64,000 bases of DNA from Pseudomonas sp. 30_B (GTDB taxonomy: Bacteria; Pseudomonadota; Gammaproteobacteria; Pseudomonadales; Pseudomonadaceae): NCBI RefSeq assembly GCF_017491605.1, contig NZ_JAFGYY010000026.1:17108-81107 (forward strand), in the 5' to 3' direction. Below, piece by piece: positions 27,603 to 36,989 of the stretch. Within the stretch, counting starts at the first letter, position 1, and the number at the start of each line of letters is the position of its first letter. The position numbers and the translations under genes are program-made. The notes below the pieces were generated by a model that saw nothing but the letters and a program-made list of their open reading frames with translations, was not told the DNA's origin and did no database searches.

Positions 27603-30257
27603 ATGACGGCCATACCCATGCTCAGTACCAAGTTTGCCCCGCCCCGGGTGAGCCCCGGCGCGGTAATCCGCGAGGATCTGCTCAGCCGCCTGCAAGCCGC
27701 CGGCGAGAGCCGCCTGTTCCTGGTCATCGGCGGCGCCGGGTTCGGCAAGTCGACCCTGCTGGCACAGTGGCGGCAAGCGCTGGTCAAGGGCGGGGCCACG
27801 GTGGCCTGGATGTCGGTGACGCCCGACGACGGGGAGGTCGAAACCTTCGTTTCCCATCTGGGCGGCGCCCTGCGCCATGCCGGGGTGGCCATCCCGGCGG
27901 AGCCGGGGAGTGGCATCGACGGTGATCCGCATTTCCTGGTATCGCCGTTGATCAATGCGCTGATGGAGTGGGGGGATGAGGTCTATCTGCTGCTCGACGA
28001 CTTCCATCAGGCGGAAACGGCTTCCGTACTTCCCGTCGTCCAGGCGCTGATCGATCACGCACCGGCCAACCTGCATCTGGTACTGGCCTCGCGGCGGGAC
28101 CCGCCCCTGTTGCTCGGTCGCTGGCGCGCCAAGGGCGAGCTTTGTGAGATCGGCAGCGACGGATTGGGTTTCGATCTCGCGGAGGCCCACGCCTTCCTCA
28201 AGGCCTACCTGGACCCGGCGATCGCCATGGACACCGCCCATCGTCTGCATGGCCAGGCGGACGGCTGGCCCATCGGTCTGCAACTGCTGTCCCTGTCGAT
28301 GAAGGCCAATCCCCGGCGCAAGGACCACGCCGTTGCGCTGCAGCCCGGTGCTCCGGGGCTGTCGGAATACCTGGCCGAAGACGTGCTGGCGGGGTTGCCC
28401 GTCGACCTGCTGGAGTTTCTCCAGCAGATTTCCATCCTGCGCCGCTACAACCTCGATGTGGCACGCTATGTCACCCAGTCGGAGCACACCGAGCAGTTCA
28501 TCCGCTACATCGAAGAGAGCAACCTCTTCGTGCAGGCGGTGGACATTCCCGGTGAGGCCCAGTGGTACCGCTTCCACCCGATGTTCCAGGAGTTCCTCGC
28601 TCAGCGCCTGCGAGCCTCCGGCGCTGACCTGGCCCATCTGCACCAGCGCGCCTCGGCCTGGTTCGAGGAGGGCGGACTGGTGGGCGACGCCGTGCAGCAC
28701 GCACTGGCGACGGATGACCTCGACTACCTGGTGGCATTGCTGGAGCGGGTACAGCCGCCGCAGAAGAACGTCAGCCACCTGAGCCAGTTCGTCCGTTGGC
28801 TGCAGCGCGTTCCACTGGAGCGGCTCTCCCGCCATCCGGCGTTGCTGCTGCTCGGTGCCTGGGGAGCGGTGATGACCGTGCGTACCGCCCAGGCCGAAGA
28901 ATGGCTGGCACGTTTCGAGGAGCTGCCCGATGCCGTGGAGAGCCGGCACCAGGTGCTGCTCCTGCGCGCGGCGCTGGCGACCCAGCGGGACGACGCTGCC
29001 CTGTGCGCACAGTTGCTGACCCCGATTGCCGAGGCACCGCTGAACAACGTCTTCCTCGAGCAGGTGCGCGCCAGCCTCTACGTGCCAGCCTTGAGTAGCC
29101 TGGGGCAGCACGCGGCCGCCCGGCGCTACCTGAATTCCGCGGCCGCGCGTGCTTCTCGCGGAAGCACCCATGAGATGGCGCTCATCGGTGCGCTGTCCAC
29201 CGCGCTCGTGGCGCTGTTCGAGGGGCAGTTGCTGGAGCTGGAGCAGGTCGCCGCCGCCACGCTCGCCAAGGCCGAGCAGCGCCATGGCCGGCGCTCGGTC
29301 AGCGCTTGCCATTGTGCCGCGTTGCTGGCGTTCGCCTATTGCGAGTTCGGCCGTGACGAAGCAGCCCACGGGGCGCTGGCCAATCGCCTGGACATCCTGC
29401 ACTTCTCGGTGCCGGAATACATGATCGTCGCGGCCCTGGCCCATGCGCGCCTGCAGCCGCGAGCGGCGGCAATGGAATACCTGCGCCAGCGCGAAGAGTA
29501 TTTCCGCGAGCGAGAGCTGGACCGCTGTGCGGCGAACATGCTCGCCGAGCGGATTCGCCTGTTGCTGCTGGACGCCGACTGGCGACGGGCGGAAGGCCCG
29601 CTGATGGCCCTGGAGGACTTGCGCCAGGCCCATGTCACGACTCCGCAGCACGCCGAGGTGAGCGTATTGGCAGCGCTGGCCAAGGCCCGCCTGGTGCTGG
29701 TGCGAGGGCAGCCGGAGCTGGCGATCCAGGTGCTGGATTCCATACAGGGGCTGATCCGCGAATACGGCCGGGGTGCCTGGACAGTGACCAGCGCGATCCT
29801 CCGCTGCCTGGCGCTGGATCATCTGGGGCGCGATGACGAAGTGCTGGAATCCCTGCGTGAGGTGGTCCTGCAGGGTTACCGGATGGGCTTGTCGCGCACC
29901 TTCCTGGACGAAGGCGAGCCGTTGCGCCGCCTGCTGGTGAAATTGGGCAGCCTGGGCATGGAGGAGCTTGACCGCTATCTCTCCGCCTTGCTGTCACATA
30001 CCACCGGTGCGCCGCTTGAAAAGGGCTCAAGTCCGGAACGGGGGCCCCTGGTCATCGATGCGCCGATGCTGACGCCCCGCGAACTGGAAATCCTCGCCTT
30101 GCTGGAGCAGTCGATGTCCAACAAGCGCATCGCCCTGGCGCTGAACCTGAGTTTGCAGACGGTGAAGTGGAACCTGCGCAACATCTTCGCCAAGCTCGGC
30201 ATTTCCAGCCGCTACGAAGCCATTCTGTTCGCCAGGCGGCACGGGGGAAATCGCTGA
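27603..30257 (+). CDS. MalT-like LuxR family transcriptional regulator (third copy)
   Basis: About 884 aa counted from ATG 27603, where the protein begins MTAIPMLSTKFAPPRVSPGA, the usual MalT-family start; 58 further in-frame codons upstream look non-coding. Walker A GGAGFGKST is at 43-51, a long TPR-like region follows, and the C-terminal HTH reads LTPRELEILALLEQSMSNKR then LSLQTVKWNLRNIFAKLGIS. It lies between operator-like sites A (upstream) and B (downstream), so it is the best candidate for the factor that binds them and controls the beta-oxidation/PHA run and the alkylsulfatase gene. A GGAG lies 12 nt before the start, a somewhat long spacing. Confidence 0.87.
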   Translation: MTAIPMLSTKFAPPRVSPGAVIREDLLSRLQAAGESRLFLVIGGAGFGKSTLLAQWRQALVKGGATVAWMSVTPDDGEVETFVSHLGGALRHAGVAIPAEPGSGIDGDPHFLVSPLINALMEWGDEVYLLLDDFHQAETASVLPVVQALIDHAPANLHLVLASRRDPPLLLGRWRAKGELCEIGSDGLGFDLAEAHAFLKAYLDPAIAMDTAHRLHGQADGWPIGLQLLSLSMKANPRRKDHAVALQPGAPGLSEYLAEDVLAGLPVDLLEFLQQISILRRYNLDVARYVTQSEHTEQFIRYIEESNLFVQAVDIPGEAQWYRFHPMFQEFLAQRLRASGADLAHLHQRASAWFEEGGLVGDAVQHALATDDLDYLVALLERVQPPQKNVSHLSQFVRWLQRVPLERLSRHPALLLLGAWGAVMTVRTAQAEEWLARFEELPDAVESRHQVLLLRAALATQRDDAALCAQLLTPIAEAPLNNVFLEQVRASLYVPALSSLGQHAAARRYLNSAAARASRGSTHEMALIGALSTALVALFEGQLLELEQVAAATLAKAEQRHGRRSVSACHCAALLAFAYCEFGRDEAAHGALANRLDILHFSVPEYMIVAALAHARLQPRAAAMEYLRQREEYFRERELDRCAANMLAERIRLLLLDADWRRAEGPLMALEDLRQAHVTTPQHAEVSVLAALAKARLVLVRGQPELAIQVLDSIQGLIREYGRGAWTVTSAILRCLALDHLGRDDEVLESLREVVLQGYRMGLSRTFLDEGEPLRRLLVKLGSLGMEELDRYLSALLSHTTGAPLEKGSSPERGPLVIDAPMLTPRELEILALLEQSMSNKRIALALNLSLQTVKWNLRNIFAKLGISSRYEAILFARRHGGNR

Positions 30258-30343
30258 GCGCTGGAGTCTTTCCAGTGAGAGCGCCGATCGCGGCATTGGC
30301 GCCCCTCGGCAGGGAGAGGCGCATCTGGCGCGCATCAAATCGA

Positions 30344-30365
30344 TACCCCACTCCAGACGGGTGGA
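30344..30365 (+). promoter_or_regulatory. Candidate operator, site B
   Basis: TACCCCACTC-CAGA-CGGGTGGA, 131 nt before the alkylsulfatase start. The left half matches site A at 9/10 positions, the right half at 5/8. Confidence 0.45.
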
Positions 30366-30496
30366 GGCCCGCTCCCGATAAATGCCTATCGTAGCCGCAC
30401 AGGACAGGGAGCCTCAGGCCGCGCGCCTGCTCCAGGTCCTGCTTCGATAGCGTTCCCGTAGGAACCTTCGCCTTTTCCGTCATTGGAGACTTTTCG

Positions 30497-32476
30497 ATGA
30501 TTCGTCGTACGAGCCTGGTGCTCATCATCGGTCTTTTCCCTGGCCAGTCGGTATTTGCCGGGGTTACGCCAAAAGATCCTTCCGCTGTCACGATTGCCGC
30601 CCAGGCCAAGGTGCTCCAGGAGCTGCCCTTCAGTGACCGTAGCGATTTCGACCGGGTGGAGAAGGGCCTGATCAAGCGTCCGGAGAACCTGGTGATCAAG
30701 AACGAAGATGGCAGCATTGCCTGGCAACTGGCCAACTACGATTTCCTCAAATCCGGACAGCAGCCGGACAGCATCAACCCCAGTCTGTTGCGACAGGCCC
30801 GCCTGAACCTGAGTTACGGCCTGTTCAAGGTCGTCGATGGGATCTACCAGGTGCGTGGCTACGACCTGGCCAATATCACCTTCATCGAAGGCAATAGCGG
30901 CTGGATCGTCATCGATACCCTGACCACCCCGGCCACCGCCAAGGCAGCCTACGCACTGGTCAGCCAGGAACTGGGGCAGAAGCCGATTCGCGCGATCATC
31001 TACAGCCATGCCCATGCCGACCATTTCGGCGGGGTGAAGGGCCTGGTGACCCAGGAGCAGGTGGACAAGGGCGAGGTGCAGATCATCGCGCCCAAGGGTT
31101 TCATGGACGCCGCGATCAAGGAGAACGTGCTGGCCGGCAACGCCATGCTGCGTCGCGCCACATTCCAGTACGGCACGCTGCTGCCCAGGGGCGAGCGTGG
31201 GCAGGTCGACATGGCCATCGGCAAGGCCGCCGCGCGGGGCCCACTGTCGCTGATTGCGCCGACGCGCCTGATCGAAGGCGAGCTGCAGGAACTGGATGTC
31301 GATGGTGTTCCCATCACCTTCCAGAACACGCCGGGCACCGAGTCGCCCTCCGAGATGAACGTCTGGCTGCCGCAGCAGAAGGCCCTGCTGATGGCCGAGA
31401 ACGTGGTCGGCACGCTGCACAACCTCTACACCCTGCGCGGCGCCGAGACCCGTGATGCGCTGGGCTGGAGCAAGTACATCAATGAAGCGTTGCATCGCTT
31501 CGGTGACAAGGCCGAGGTGCTGTTCGCCGTGCACAACTGGCCGCGCTGGGGGCACGACGACATCGTGCGCACCCTGGAAAAGCAGCGTGACCTGTACGGC
31601 TACTTGAACGACCAGACCCTGCACCTGGCCAACCAGGGCATCACCATCAGCCAGATTCACGAGCGCCTGAAAGTACCGCCGGAACTGGCCAACGAGTGGT
31701 TCAACCGGGGCTATCACGGCAGCGTCAGTCATAACGTGCGCGCGGTAGTGAACAAGTACCTGGGCTACTACGATGGCAACCCGGCGACCCTCAACCCGCT
31801 GGCGCCGGAGGATTCGGCGAAGAAGTACGTGGAGTTCATGGGCGGCGACGACCACCTGCTGCAACTGGCGAAGCAGTCCTACGACAAGGGCGAGTACCGC
31901 TGGGTGGTGGAGGTGGTCAACAAGCTGATCTTCGCCGATCCATCCAACCAGGCCGCGCGCAACCTGCAGGCCGACGCTCTGGAGCAGCTGGGTTACCAGT
32001 CGGAAAACGCCGGCTGGCGCAACAGCTACCTGGAAGCGGCGCAGGAACTGCGCAACGGCGTGCCGCGCAAGGCGCCGGGGGCGAAGATCACCAGCGCCGA
32101 TGCGCTGACGGCGATGGACACCGGCCTGCTGTTCGACTACCTAGGCGTACGCCTGAACGCGCAGAAGGTCGAAGGCAAGGACATCAGCATCAACCTGATT
32201 CTGCCGGACCGGAACGAAAAGTACCTGCTGGAGCTGAAGAACTCGCACCTGAACAACATCAAGGGTGTGCAGAGCGACAAGGCGGGCCAGACGGTGACCA
32301 TTGATCGTGCGGACCTGGACCGCCTGATCCTCAAGCAGGCCACCGGGGCTGATCTCGTCGCCCAGGGCCGCCTGAAGGTGTCCGGCAATCCCGGTTTGCT
32401 CAAGCAACTGTTCGAAATGGCGGATGAGTTCGACTTCTGGTTCGACATCGTGACGCCGGCCGGTCGCAACGGCTGA
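30497..32476 (+). CDS. sdsA: SdsA-type linear alkylsulfatase (metallo-beta-lactamase fold)
   Basis: A 659-aa secreted enzyme with signal peptide (RRTSLVLIIGLFPGQSVFA). The binuclear zinc motif SHAHADHFGG gives His171, His173, Asp175 and His176, essentially the same positions as in P. aeruginosa SdsA1. Further ligands lie in NTPGTESPSEMNVWL and AENVVGTLHN. A dimerisation domain and a C-terminal SCP2-like domain (residues about 535-655) complete the family architecture and length. It hydrolyses primary alkyl sulfates such as SDS to the alcohol and sulfate in the periplasm or outside. The alcohol could be used by the Fe-dependent dehydrogenase encoded next, and the acid by the acyl-CoA pathway. 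Site B lies upstream. Confidence 0.9.
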   Translation: MIRRTSLVLIIGLFPGQSVFAGVTPKDPSAVTIAAQAKVLQELPFSDRSDFDRVEKGLIKRPENLVIKNEDGSIAWQLANYDFLKSGQQPDSINPSLLRQARLNLSYGLFKVVDGIYQVRGYDLANITFIEGNSGWIVIDTLTTPATAKAAYALVSQELGQKPIRAIIYSHAHADHFGGVKGLVTQEQVDKGEVQIIAPKGFMDAAIKENVLAGNAMLRRATFQYGTLLPRGERGQVDMAIGKAAARGPLSLIAPTRLIEGELQELDVDGVPITFQNTPGTESPSEMNVWLPQQKALLMAENVVGTLHNLYTLRGAETRDALGWSKYINEALHRFGDKAEVLFAVHNWPRWGHDDIVRTLEKQRDLYGYLNDQTLHLANQGITISQIHERLKVPPELANEWFNRGYHGSVSHNVRAVVNKYLGYYDGNPATLNPLAPEDSAKKYVEFMGGDDHLLQLAKQSYDKGEYRWVVEVVNKLIFADPSNQAARNLQADALEQLGYQSENAGWRNSYLEAAQELRNGVPRKAPGAKITSADALTAMDTGLLFDYLGVRLNAQKVEGKDISINLILPDRNEKYLLELKNSHLNNIKGVQSDKAGQTVTIDRADLDRLILKQATGADLVAQGRLKVSGNPGLLKQLFEMADEFDFWFDIVTPAGRNG

Positions 32477-32527
32477 TCCCAGCGCTTGGCAAGGGGGTGG
32501 CCGACCTTCGGGACGCCCCCTTGAGCG

Positions 32528-32549
32528 CACCCCACTCCCCTGGAGGGGG
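32528..32549 (+). promoter_or_regulatory. Candidate operator, site D
   Basis: CACCCCACTC-CCCT-GGAGGGGG, 102 nt before the alcohol dehydrogenase start and 51 nt after the alkylsulfatase stop. The left half matches site A at 8/10, the right half at 7/8. It may also form a weak hairpin. Confidence 0.42.
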
Positions 32550-32651
32550 AGACCTGGCCCCTGCAATCGTCGGACAGTCTGCCTGGCACCGGGTGGCCAG
32601 ACCTTTCGCGTCGAGCCGCTCCTTCTCTCCAGGCACTACGCGAGGGCTTCC

Positions 32652-33800
32652 ATGCTGACCATGACGTTCAATACCACCCGTTCGATTCTCATCGAACCGG
32701 GCGCTTCCCGGCGGCTGGCCGAACATGTTCGCGGGCTGGGAGGGCGCAAGGCCCTGCTGGTGACGGATGCCGGGGTGGTTGCGGCGGGCCTGCTGGATGC
32801 TGTGCTCGCCGGATTCCAGGGCAGCGGCGTCGAAGTCGAGCTGTTCACCGAGGTCGTGGCGGACCCATCGGAAGCGGTGATCCTGGCCGCCTTACGGACG
32901 GCGCGGGCATGCGCCGCCGACTGTGTGATCGGCTTCGGCGGCGGCAGTTCCCTGGACGCCGCCAAGCTCGCCGCACTGCTGGCCTGCAGCGGCGAGTCGC
33001 TGGCCGAGGTCTATGGCGCCAATCTCTGCAAGGGGCCGCGCCTGCCGCTGATTCTTGTGCCGACCACGGCTGGCACTGGTTCCGAAGTCACCGCCGTCTC
33101 GGTGGTGACGACCGACGCCGGCAAGAACGTGGTGGTCTCTCCGTTGCTGCTGCCTGACCTGGCGCTGCTCGACGCCGAACTGACGTTGAACCTGCCCGTG
33201 CCGGTGACCGCGGCCACCGGTATCGACGCCATGGTCCACGCGGTCGAGGCGTATACCACCCGTCACCTGAAGAATCCGATCTCCGACTGCCTGGCGCGAG
33301 AGGCGTTGCGCCTGCTTTCCAGCGACCTGCAGCGTGTCTGCGATAACGGCCATGACGTTGAGGCTCGCGGCCGCATGCTGCTCGGTGCCTGCCTTGCCGG
33401 CATGGCGTTCGCCAATGCCCCGGTGGCGGCAGTTCATGCGCTGGCCTATCCGTTGGGAGCGCGCTTCCACATCCCGCACGGTCTGTCCAACGCATTGGTG
33501 CTGGGGCCGGTACTGCGCTTCAACCTGTCCGTGGCCGCTCCGCTCTATGCCGAATTGACGGACATCGTGCTGCCGGGGATTGTCGGCGATACCCAGACCA
33601 AGGCCCGCGCCCTGGCCGATCACCTGGGCGCTCTGGCCGGCACGCTGCAGTTGCCGACCCGCTTGAGCCAGCTGGGCATCACCGAGCGAGACATCGAATC
33701 CCTCGCACAGGACGGTTTCAAGCAGCAGCGGCTGCTGGGCAACAACCCCCGGGAAATGGGGCTGGCCGACATTCGTGCGATCCATGAGGAAATCCTGTGA
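32652..33800 (+). CDS. Iron-containing (type III) alcohol dehydrogenase
   Basis: A 382-aa enzyme. GFGGGSSLDAAK is the dinucleotide-binding turn; PTTAGTGSEVT is a family signature; metal ligands are in GIDAMVHAVEAY (Asp, His) and AVHALAYPLGARFHIPHGLS (two His). It oxidises primary alcohols to aldehydes with NAD(P). Placed after the alkylsulfatase and before a thioesterase, it is suited to oxidise alcohols released from alkyl sulfates. GAGGG precedes ATG 32652; ATG 32661 is an alternative. Confidence 0.88.
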   Translation: MLTMTFNTTRSILIEPGASRRLAEHVRGLGGRKALLVTDAGVVAAGLLDAVLAGFQGSGVEVELFTEVVADPSEAVILAALRTARACAADCVIGFGGGSSLDAAKLAALLACSGESLAEVYGANLCKGPRLPLILVPTTAGTGSEVTAVSVVTTDAGKNVVVSPLLLPDLALLDAELTLNLPVPVTAATGIDAMVHAVEAYTTRHLKNPISDCLAREALRLLSSDLQRVCDNGHDVEARGRMLLGACLAGMAFANAPVAAVHALAYPLGARFHIPHGLSNALVLGPVLRFNLSVAAPLYAELTDIVLPGIVGDTQTKARALADHLGALAGTLQLPTRLSQLGITERDIESLAQDGFKQQRLLGNNPREMGLADIRAIHEEIL

Positions 33801-34234
33801 GCGAGAAGGCACGGCGCCCGCGGCGGAGCGATTTCCGCCGCTTCTATCCGATCACCACCCGCTGGGGTGACCACGACTCCTACGGCCACGTGAACAATGT
33901 GGTCTACCACTCCTACTACGAATCGGCGGTGAGTCGCTTCCTGGTGGAGGAGGGGACGCTGGATATCGCCAGCAGTCCGGTAATCGGGCTGATCGCCGAG
34001 AACTGTTGCACTTATTTCTCCTCGATCAACTTTCCCGACCGCATCAGTGTCGGCGTCCGTATCGCCCGACTGGGCAACAGCAGCTTGCGATACGAACTGG
34101 CGGTATTCCGTGACGAGGAGGAGGAGGCTTCGGCGGCCGGCTATATCGTCTATGTCTACGTGGACCGCGCAAGCAACCGGCCTTCGCCGATTCCGGAGGC
34201 AGTCCGCAGGGTGTTCCTGCAATTGCTCGACTGA
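33797..34234 (+). CDS. 4HBT-type acyl-CoA thioesterase
   Basis: A 145-aa hot-dog protein with TTRWGDHDSYGHVNNVVYHS, the 4-hydroxybenzoyl-CoA thioesterase motif with Asp as the catalytic residue. The start is GTG, overlapping the TGA of the alcohol dehydrogenase gene in a GTGA junction (33797-33800), so the two are translationally coupled. It releases free acid from an acyl-CoA, perhaps to relieve CoA trapping by poorly oxidised branched acids; substrate is unknown. Confidence 0.82.
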   Translation: MSEKARRPRRSDFRRFYPITTRWGDHDSYGHVNNVVYHSYYESAVSRFLVEEGTLDIASSPVIGLIAENCCTYFSSINFPDRISVGVRIARLGNSSLRYELAVFRDEEEEASAAGYIVYVYVDRASNRPSPIPEAVRRVFLQLLD

Positions 34235-34283
34235 ACCGTTACTGCTCACGGCGCAATCCGCCAAGGAATGCCTGATCGTCGCG

Positions 34284-34320
34284 CTGCTCACCAGCCGGAA
34301 TATCTCCGGCTGGTGAGCAG
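34284..34320. terminator. Bidirectional hairpin between convergent genes
   Basis: CTGCTCACCAGCCGGA (34284-34299) and TCCGGCTGGTGAGCAG (34305-34320) form a perfect 16-bp stem with the loop ATATC. It lies between the thioesterase stop (34234) and the stop of the membrane protein gene (34323, minus). There is no clear T tract on either side. Confidence 0.7.
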
Positions 34321-34322
34321 GC

Positions 34323-34655
34323 TCATGTGGTTGTTACGGCCCAGGTGATGGCACCGGCGTTGATCGCCGTGAACGCCAGAGCGATGAGGAAGACCGCGTC
34401 GGCGATGTGCATCATCACCCGGCCGCGCCGCGTGCGGTGAGCACGCAGGCTCCAGTAGGAACAGAACGCGGATGTCAGATAGAACATCAGGTTGACCGCG
34501 ACCAGGTCGTCGATGATCAGGTCCTCCTGACGCAGGGTGATGACTACACGGATGATCCCGATGACCGTCAGACAGACTCCGACCATGGTGGCCGAGACGG
34601 AGAAGATGTGGACACAGATGTCATCGTCCAGCGAGGGTGTTTCCGGGTTGCTCAT
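34323..34655 (-). CDS. Small inner-membrane protein, unknown function
   Basis: A 110-aa protein with an acidic N-terminus (MSNPETPSLDDDI) and three hydrophobic segments (about residues 20-39, 52-69 and 84-104). Basic residues RAHRTRRGR between the second and third segments suggest the positive-inside rule. AGGGG lies 10 nt before ATG 34655. I do not recognise a named family; many Pseudomonas have similar proteins of this size. It stands alone between two plus-strand units. Confidence 0.7.
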   Translation of the reverse strand: MSNPETPSLDDDICVHIFSVSATMVGVCLTVIGIIRVVITLRQEDLIIDDLVAVNLMFYLTSAFCSYWSLRAHRTRRGRVMMHIADAVFLIALAFTAINAGAITWAVTTT

Positions 34656-34784
34656 GGCAGGGTACCCCTGGATGCGAGGCAAGCGGGCGTTACGCTAGCC
34701 ATTTCATGTTCGGGCGCACTTAAGACAGCGTGGCACAGCTCATGGTAGAACTGACGCCCCGCTGACCGTCGACGAATGACCCGC

Positions 34785-35558
34785 ATGATCGAATTCAACA
34801 ACGTCACCGCCTACCAGCAGCAGACCCGCGTGCTGGATGGTTTTTCCCTGCACATTGGCGAAGGCGAGAAAGTCGCCATCCTCGGCCCCAACGGCGCCGG
34901 CAAGAGCACGCTGCTCAAGCTGATCAGCCGCGAGCTCTACCCAGTGGTTCGCGAAGGCAGCTCGCTGAGCCTGTTTGGCCTGCAGAACGTCACCCTCTGG
35001 GACCTGCGCAGCCGTATCGGTTTTGTCTCCCAGGACCTGCAGGAAGACTACACACCCTTCACCCAGGCGCTGGATGTGGTGATTTCCGGCTTCTTCGGCG
35101 CCATTGGTAGCCACGGCCACCTGCAACCTTCGCCGGAGCAGGTCGAGAAGGCTCGCGCACTGCTTGCCACCGTAGAGATGGAAGGCTTTGCGGATCGCAT
35201 GTTCCAACGCCTGTCGACAGGCCAGAAGCGCCGGTTGCTGCTGGCTCGCGCGTTGGTCCATGAACCCCGCGCGTTGATCCTCGATGAGCCGGCCAACGGC
35301 CTGGACATGGGCGCAAGCCAGCAGATGCTCACGCTGCTGCGGCGCTTCTGTGGCGCGGAGCACGCGATGATCATCACCACACACCATATCGACGAGATCA
35401 TCCCGGAGATCGAGCGTGTGGTCCTGATTGCGCAGGGCAAGGTGGTGGCTGACGGGCCGAAGGCGGAAATCCTAACCAGCGAGCATCTGTCCGCGCTGTA
35501 CCACGTGCCGTTGAAAGTCACCGAACAGGATGGCTGGTATCGCTGCTGGCATGCCTGA
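34785..35558 (+). CDS. ABC transporter ATP-binding protein (stand-alone, ModF/COG1119-like)
   Basis: About 257 aa, starting MIEFNNVTAYQQQTRVLDGF (ATG 34785; ATG 34776 is three codons upstream). Walker A GPNGAGKST, signature LSTGQKRRLLLARAL, Walker B ALILDEPANGLD and the H-loop ITTHHIDEIIPEIERVV are intact. The signature LSTGQ and the IPEIERVVLIAQGKV segment resemble the COG1119/ModF-type ATPases rather than importers with a linked permease. No permease gene adjoins it, so its partner or role is open. A REP pair follows the stop. Confidence 0.82.
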   Translation: MIEFNNVTAYQQQTRVLDGFSLHIGEGEKVAILGPNGAGKSTLLKLISRELYPVVREGSSLSLFGLQNVTLWDLRSRIGFVSQDLQEDYTPFTQALDVVISGFFGAIGSHGHLQPSPEQVEKARALLATVEMEGFADRMFQRLSTGQKRRLLLARALVHEPRALILDEPANGLDMGASQQMLTLLRRFCGAEHAMIITTHHIDEIIPEIERVVLIAQGKVVADGPKAEILTSEHLSALYHVPLKVTEQDGWYRCWHA

Positions 35559-35605
35559 TGGCAGGAGCGGGCTTCCTCCGTGGTTGGCTTCGTGCCGCGC
35601 CATAC

Positions 35606-35678
35606 GGTTCGCGAGCAAGCTCGCTCCTACGAAAAGCGTGACGGTGCCTGACTGTAGGAGCGAGCTTGCTCGCGAACC
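35606..35678. repeat. REP doublet (REPIN-like inverted pair)
   Basis: Two 25-nt REP copies (35606-35630 and 35654-35678), each containing TTCGCGAGCAAGCTCGCTCC on one strand, are exact inverted copies separated by 23 nt. Each is itself partly palindromic (CGAGCAAGCTCG). They lie in the convergent spacer between the ABC ATPase and DUF971 genes. A related pair is at 40205-40286 and a singlet at 63559. Confidence 0.92.
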
Positions 35679-35736
35679 CGAGATGGAAACGGATTAACCG
35701 GCGGAATCGCGAGCCGGCATTGCACCGGACTAACCG

Positions 35737-36021
35737 TTATCGAACTCCCAGACCGCGCAGGTACTCCCACGGGTAGATACCCCGGTCGTGCCCATCGTCG
35801 AACACCAGCTGAACGCCATAGCCTTGCAAGTTGATGGCCCGCAAGGTCACGGACGCCGACACCAGGTCGATGCGCCCCTGCAGCCGCGCCGCCCGGCACT
35901 GCGAGCAGGGGCAAGCCCCGCGTAGGCGGGCGAAGGCGATGCACTGTTCGACGCCATCGTCCCAGCGGATGCGCAATTCGCCATCGGCGCTGGAACGGTG
36001 CAGCGCGACTGGCGTGTTCAT
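35737..36021 (-). CDS. DUF971 family protein
   Basis: A 94-aa protein with the DUF971 (GBBH-like N-terminal) fold signature: LRIRWDDGVEQCIAFARLRG, CPCSQCR, and GYGVQLVFDDGHDRGIYPWE. The three cysteines in ACPCSQC may bind a metal. Its start overlaps the end of the HEAT-repeat gene by 4 bases (36018-36021), and it ends the gntR-led operon. Stand-alone DUF971 proteins often occur near Fe-S cluster carriers; beside a ferredoxin/flavoprotein pair, a role in Fe-S protein assembly or assembly of the complex is a fair but untested idea. Confidence 0.85.
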   Translation of the reverse strand: MNTPVALHRSSADGELRIRWDDGVEQCIAFARLRGACPCSQCRAARLQGRIDLVSASVTLRAINLQGYGVQLVFDDGHDRGIYPWEYLRGLGVR

Positions 36022-36989
36022 GCCGATTGCCCCAGTTGAGTCAGCGCGATGCGCACGGCCTTACGGACTTCCGGGTCACCGTCGTTTTCGGCGCTGCGCA
36101 ACGCCACTACGGCATCCGCGCTACCTAGCTCGCCCAGGGCCAGTGCGGCCTCCTTGCGCAGGTTGCTGATGCCGTGGCCGAGCACGACCTTCAGTGCCTC
36201 CAGTGCTGGCAGGTAACGCAGCTTGCCCAGCGAACGGGCGGCGCGCAGGCGCACCTGCCAGAAGTCGTCTTCCAGTGCCCGCACCAGCGCTTCTCCCGCT
36301 TCCGGCAGGGCCAGTTTGCCAAGGGTGCCGGCGGCTTCCTCGCGCACCTGCCAAGCCGGGTCGGCCAGGGCCGCCTGCAGGGCCGGCAGCACGCTGGCGT
36401 CGATGGCCAGGCCGAGCGCGCCGGCAGCGGCGCGGCGGACTTCGGCATCCGGGTCGTCACGGGTCAGGCGCGCCAGGTGCGGCAGGGCGTCGGTGCGCTT
36501 GAGCCAGCCGAGGATGCCCACGGCTTCGCGGCGTACGCCGGCGTCGCTGTCTTCCAGCGCATTAAGGGCCGGTTCGGCGGCGTCTTCCAGGCGCAGTTCG
36601 CGCAGGGCGCGCAGGGCGCTGCGGCGGACGAAGATGTCGGCATGGGTCGCCCACGGCAGCAGGCGCGCGCCGGCCTCGGCGGTCTTCAGCTCGCTCAGGC
36701 TCTGGGCGGCGGCTTCGCGCACGTCGTCGTCGGTGTCGGCCAGGGCCTGGCAGAGGGCGTCCACCACCTCGGGATCTTCCCAGGCTTCGAGCAGGCGCGC
36801 GGCCTCGGCGCGGACGCTGGCGGCGTCGTCATGATTCAGCGCATGGGCCAGCCAGGGCAGGCCGTCGGGCTCTTCCAGGTCCGCCAGCTCGATCAGGGCG
36901 ATGCGGCGCACGCCGGCGTCGGCGTCCTGCAGGCGCGGTTGCAGGTCGAGGATGTCGGGGTTGTCGGTGCTCAGATTGAAATAGGTCAT
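36018..36989 (-). CDS. HEAT-repeat protein
   Basis: A 323-aa protein made almost wholly of about ten 30-residue HEAT/PBS-lyase-type repeats (for example DAGVRRIALIELADLEEPDG, DDDVREAAAQSLSEL, DPEVRKAVRIALTQLG). It has no signal peptide or catalytic motif, so it should be a cytoplasmic scaffold for protein-protein contacts. It overlaps both neighbours by 4 bases (36986-36989 and 36018-36021), showing tight coupling to the ABC ATPase and DUF971 genes. It may dock the redox pair or the transporter; no direct evidence. Confidence 0.87.
   Translation of the reverse strand: MTYFNLSTDNPDILDLQPRLQDADAGVRRIALIELADLEEPDGLPWLAHALNHDDAASVRAEAARLLEAWEDPEVVDALCQALADTDDDVREAAAQSLSELKTAEAGARLLPWATHADIFVRRSALRALRELRLEDAAEPALNALEDSDAGVRREAVGILGWLKRTDALPHLARLTRDDPDAEVRRAAAGALGLAIDASVLPALQAALADPAWQVREEAAGTLGKLALPEAGEALVRALEDDFWQVRLRAARSLGKLRYLPALEALKVVLGHGISNLRKEAALALGELGSADAVVALRSAENDGDPEVRKAVRIALTQLGQSA

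Noticed and set aside
27321..29822. Upstream extension of the 600-aa acyl-CoA dehydrogenase frame to over 1400 codons
   Set aside because: The extension is antisense to the LuxR gene, shows no domain, and the ATG at 27320 gives a canonical N-terminus.
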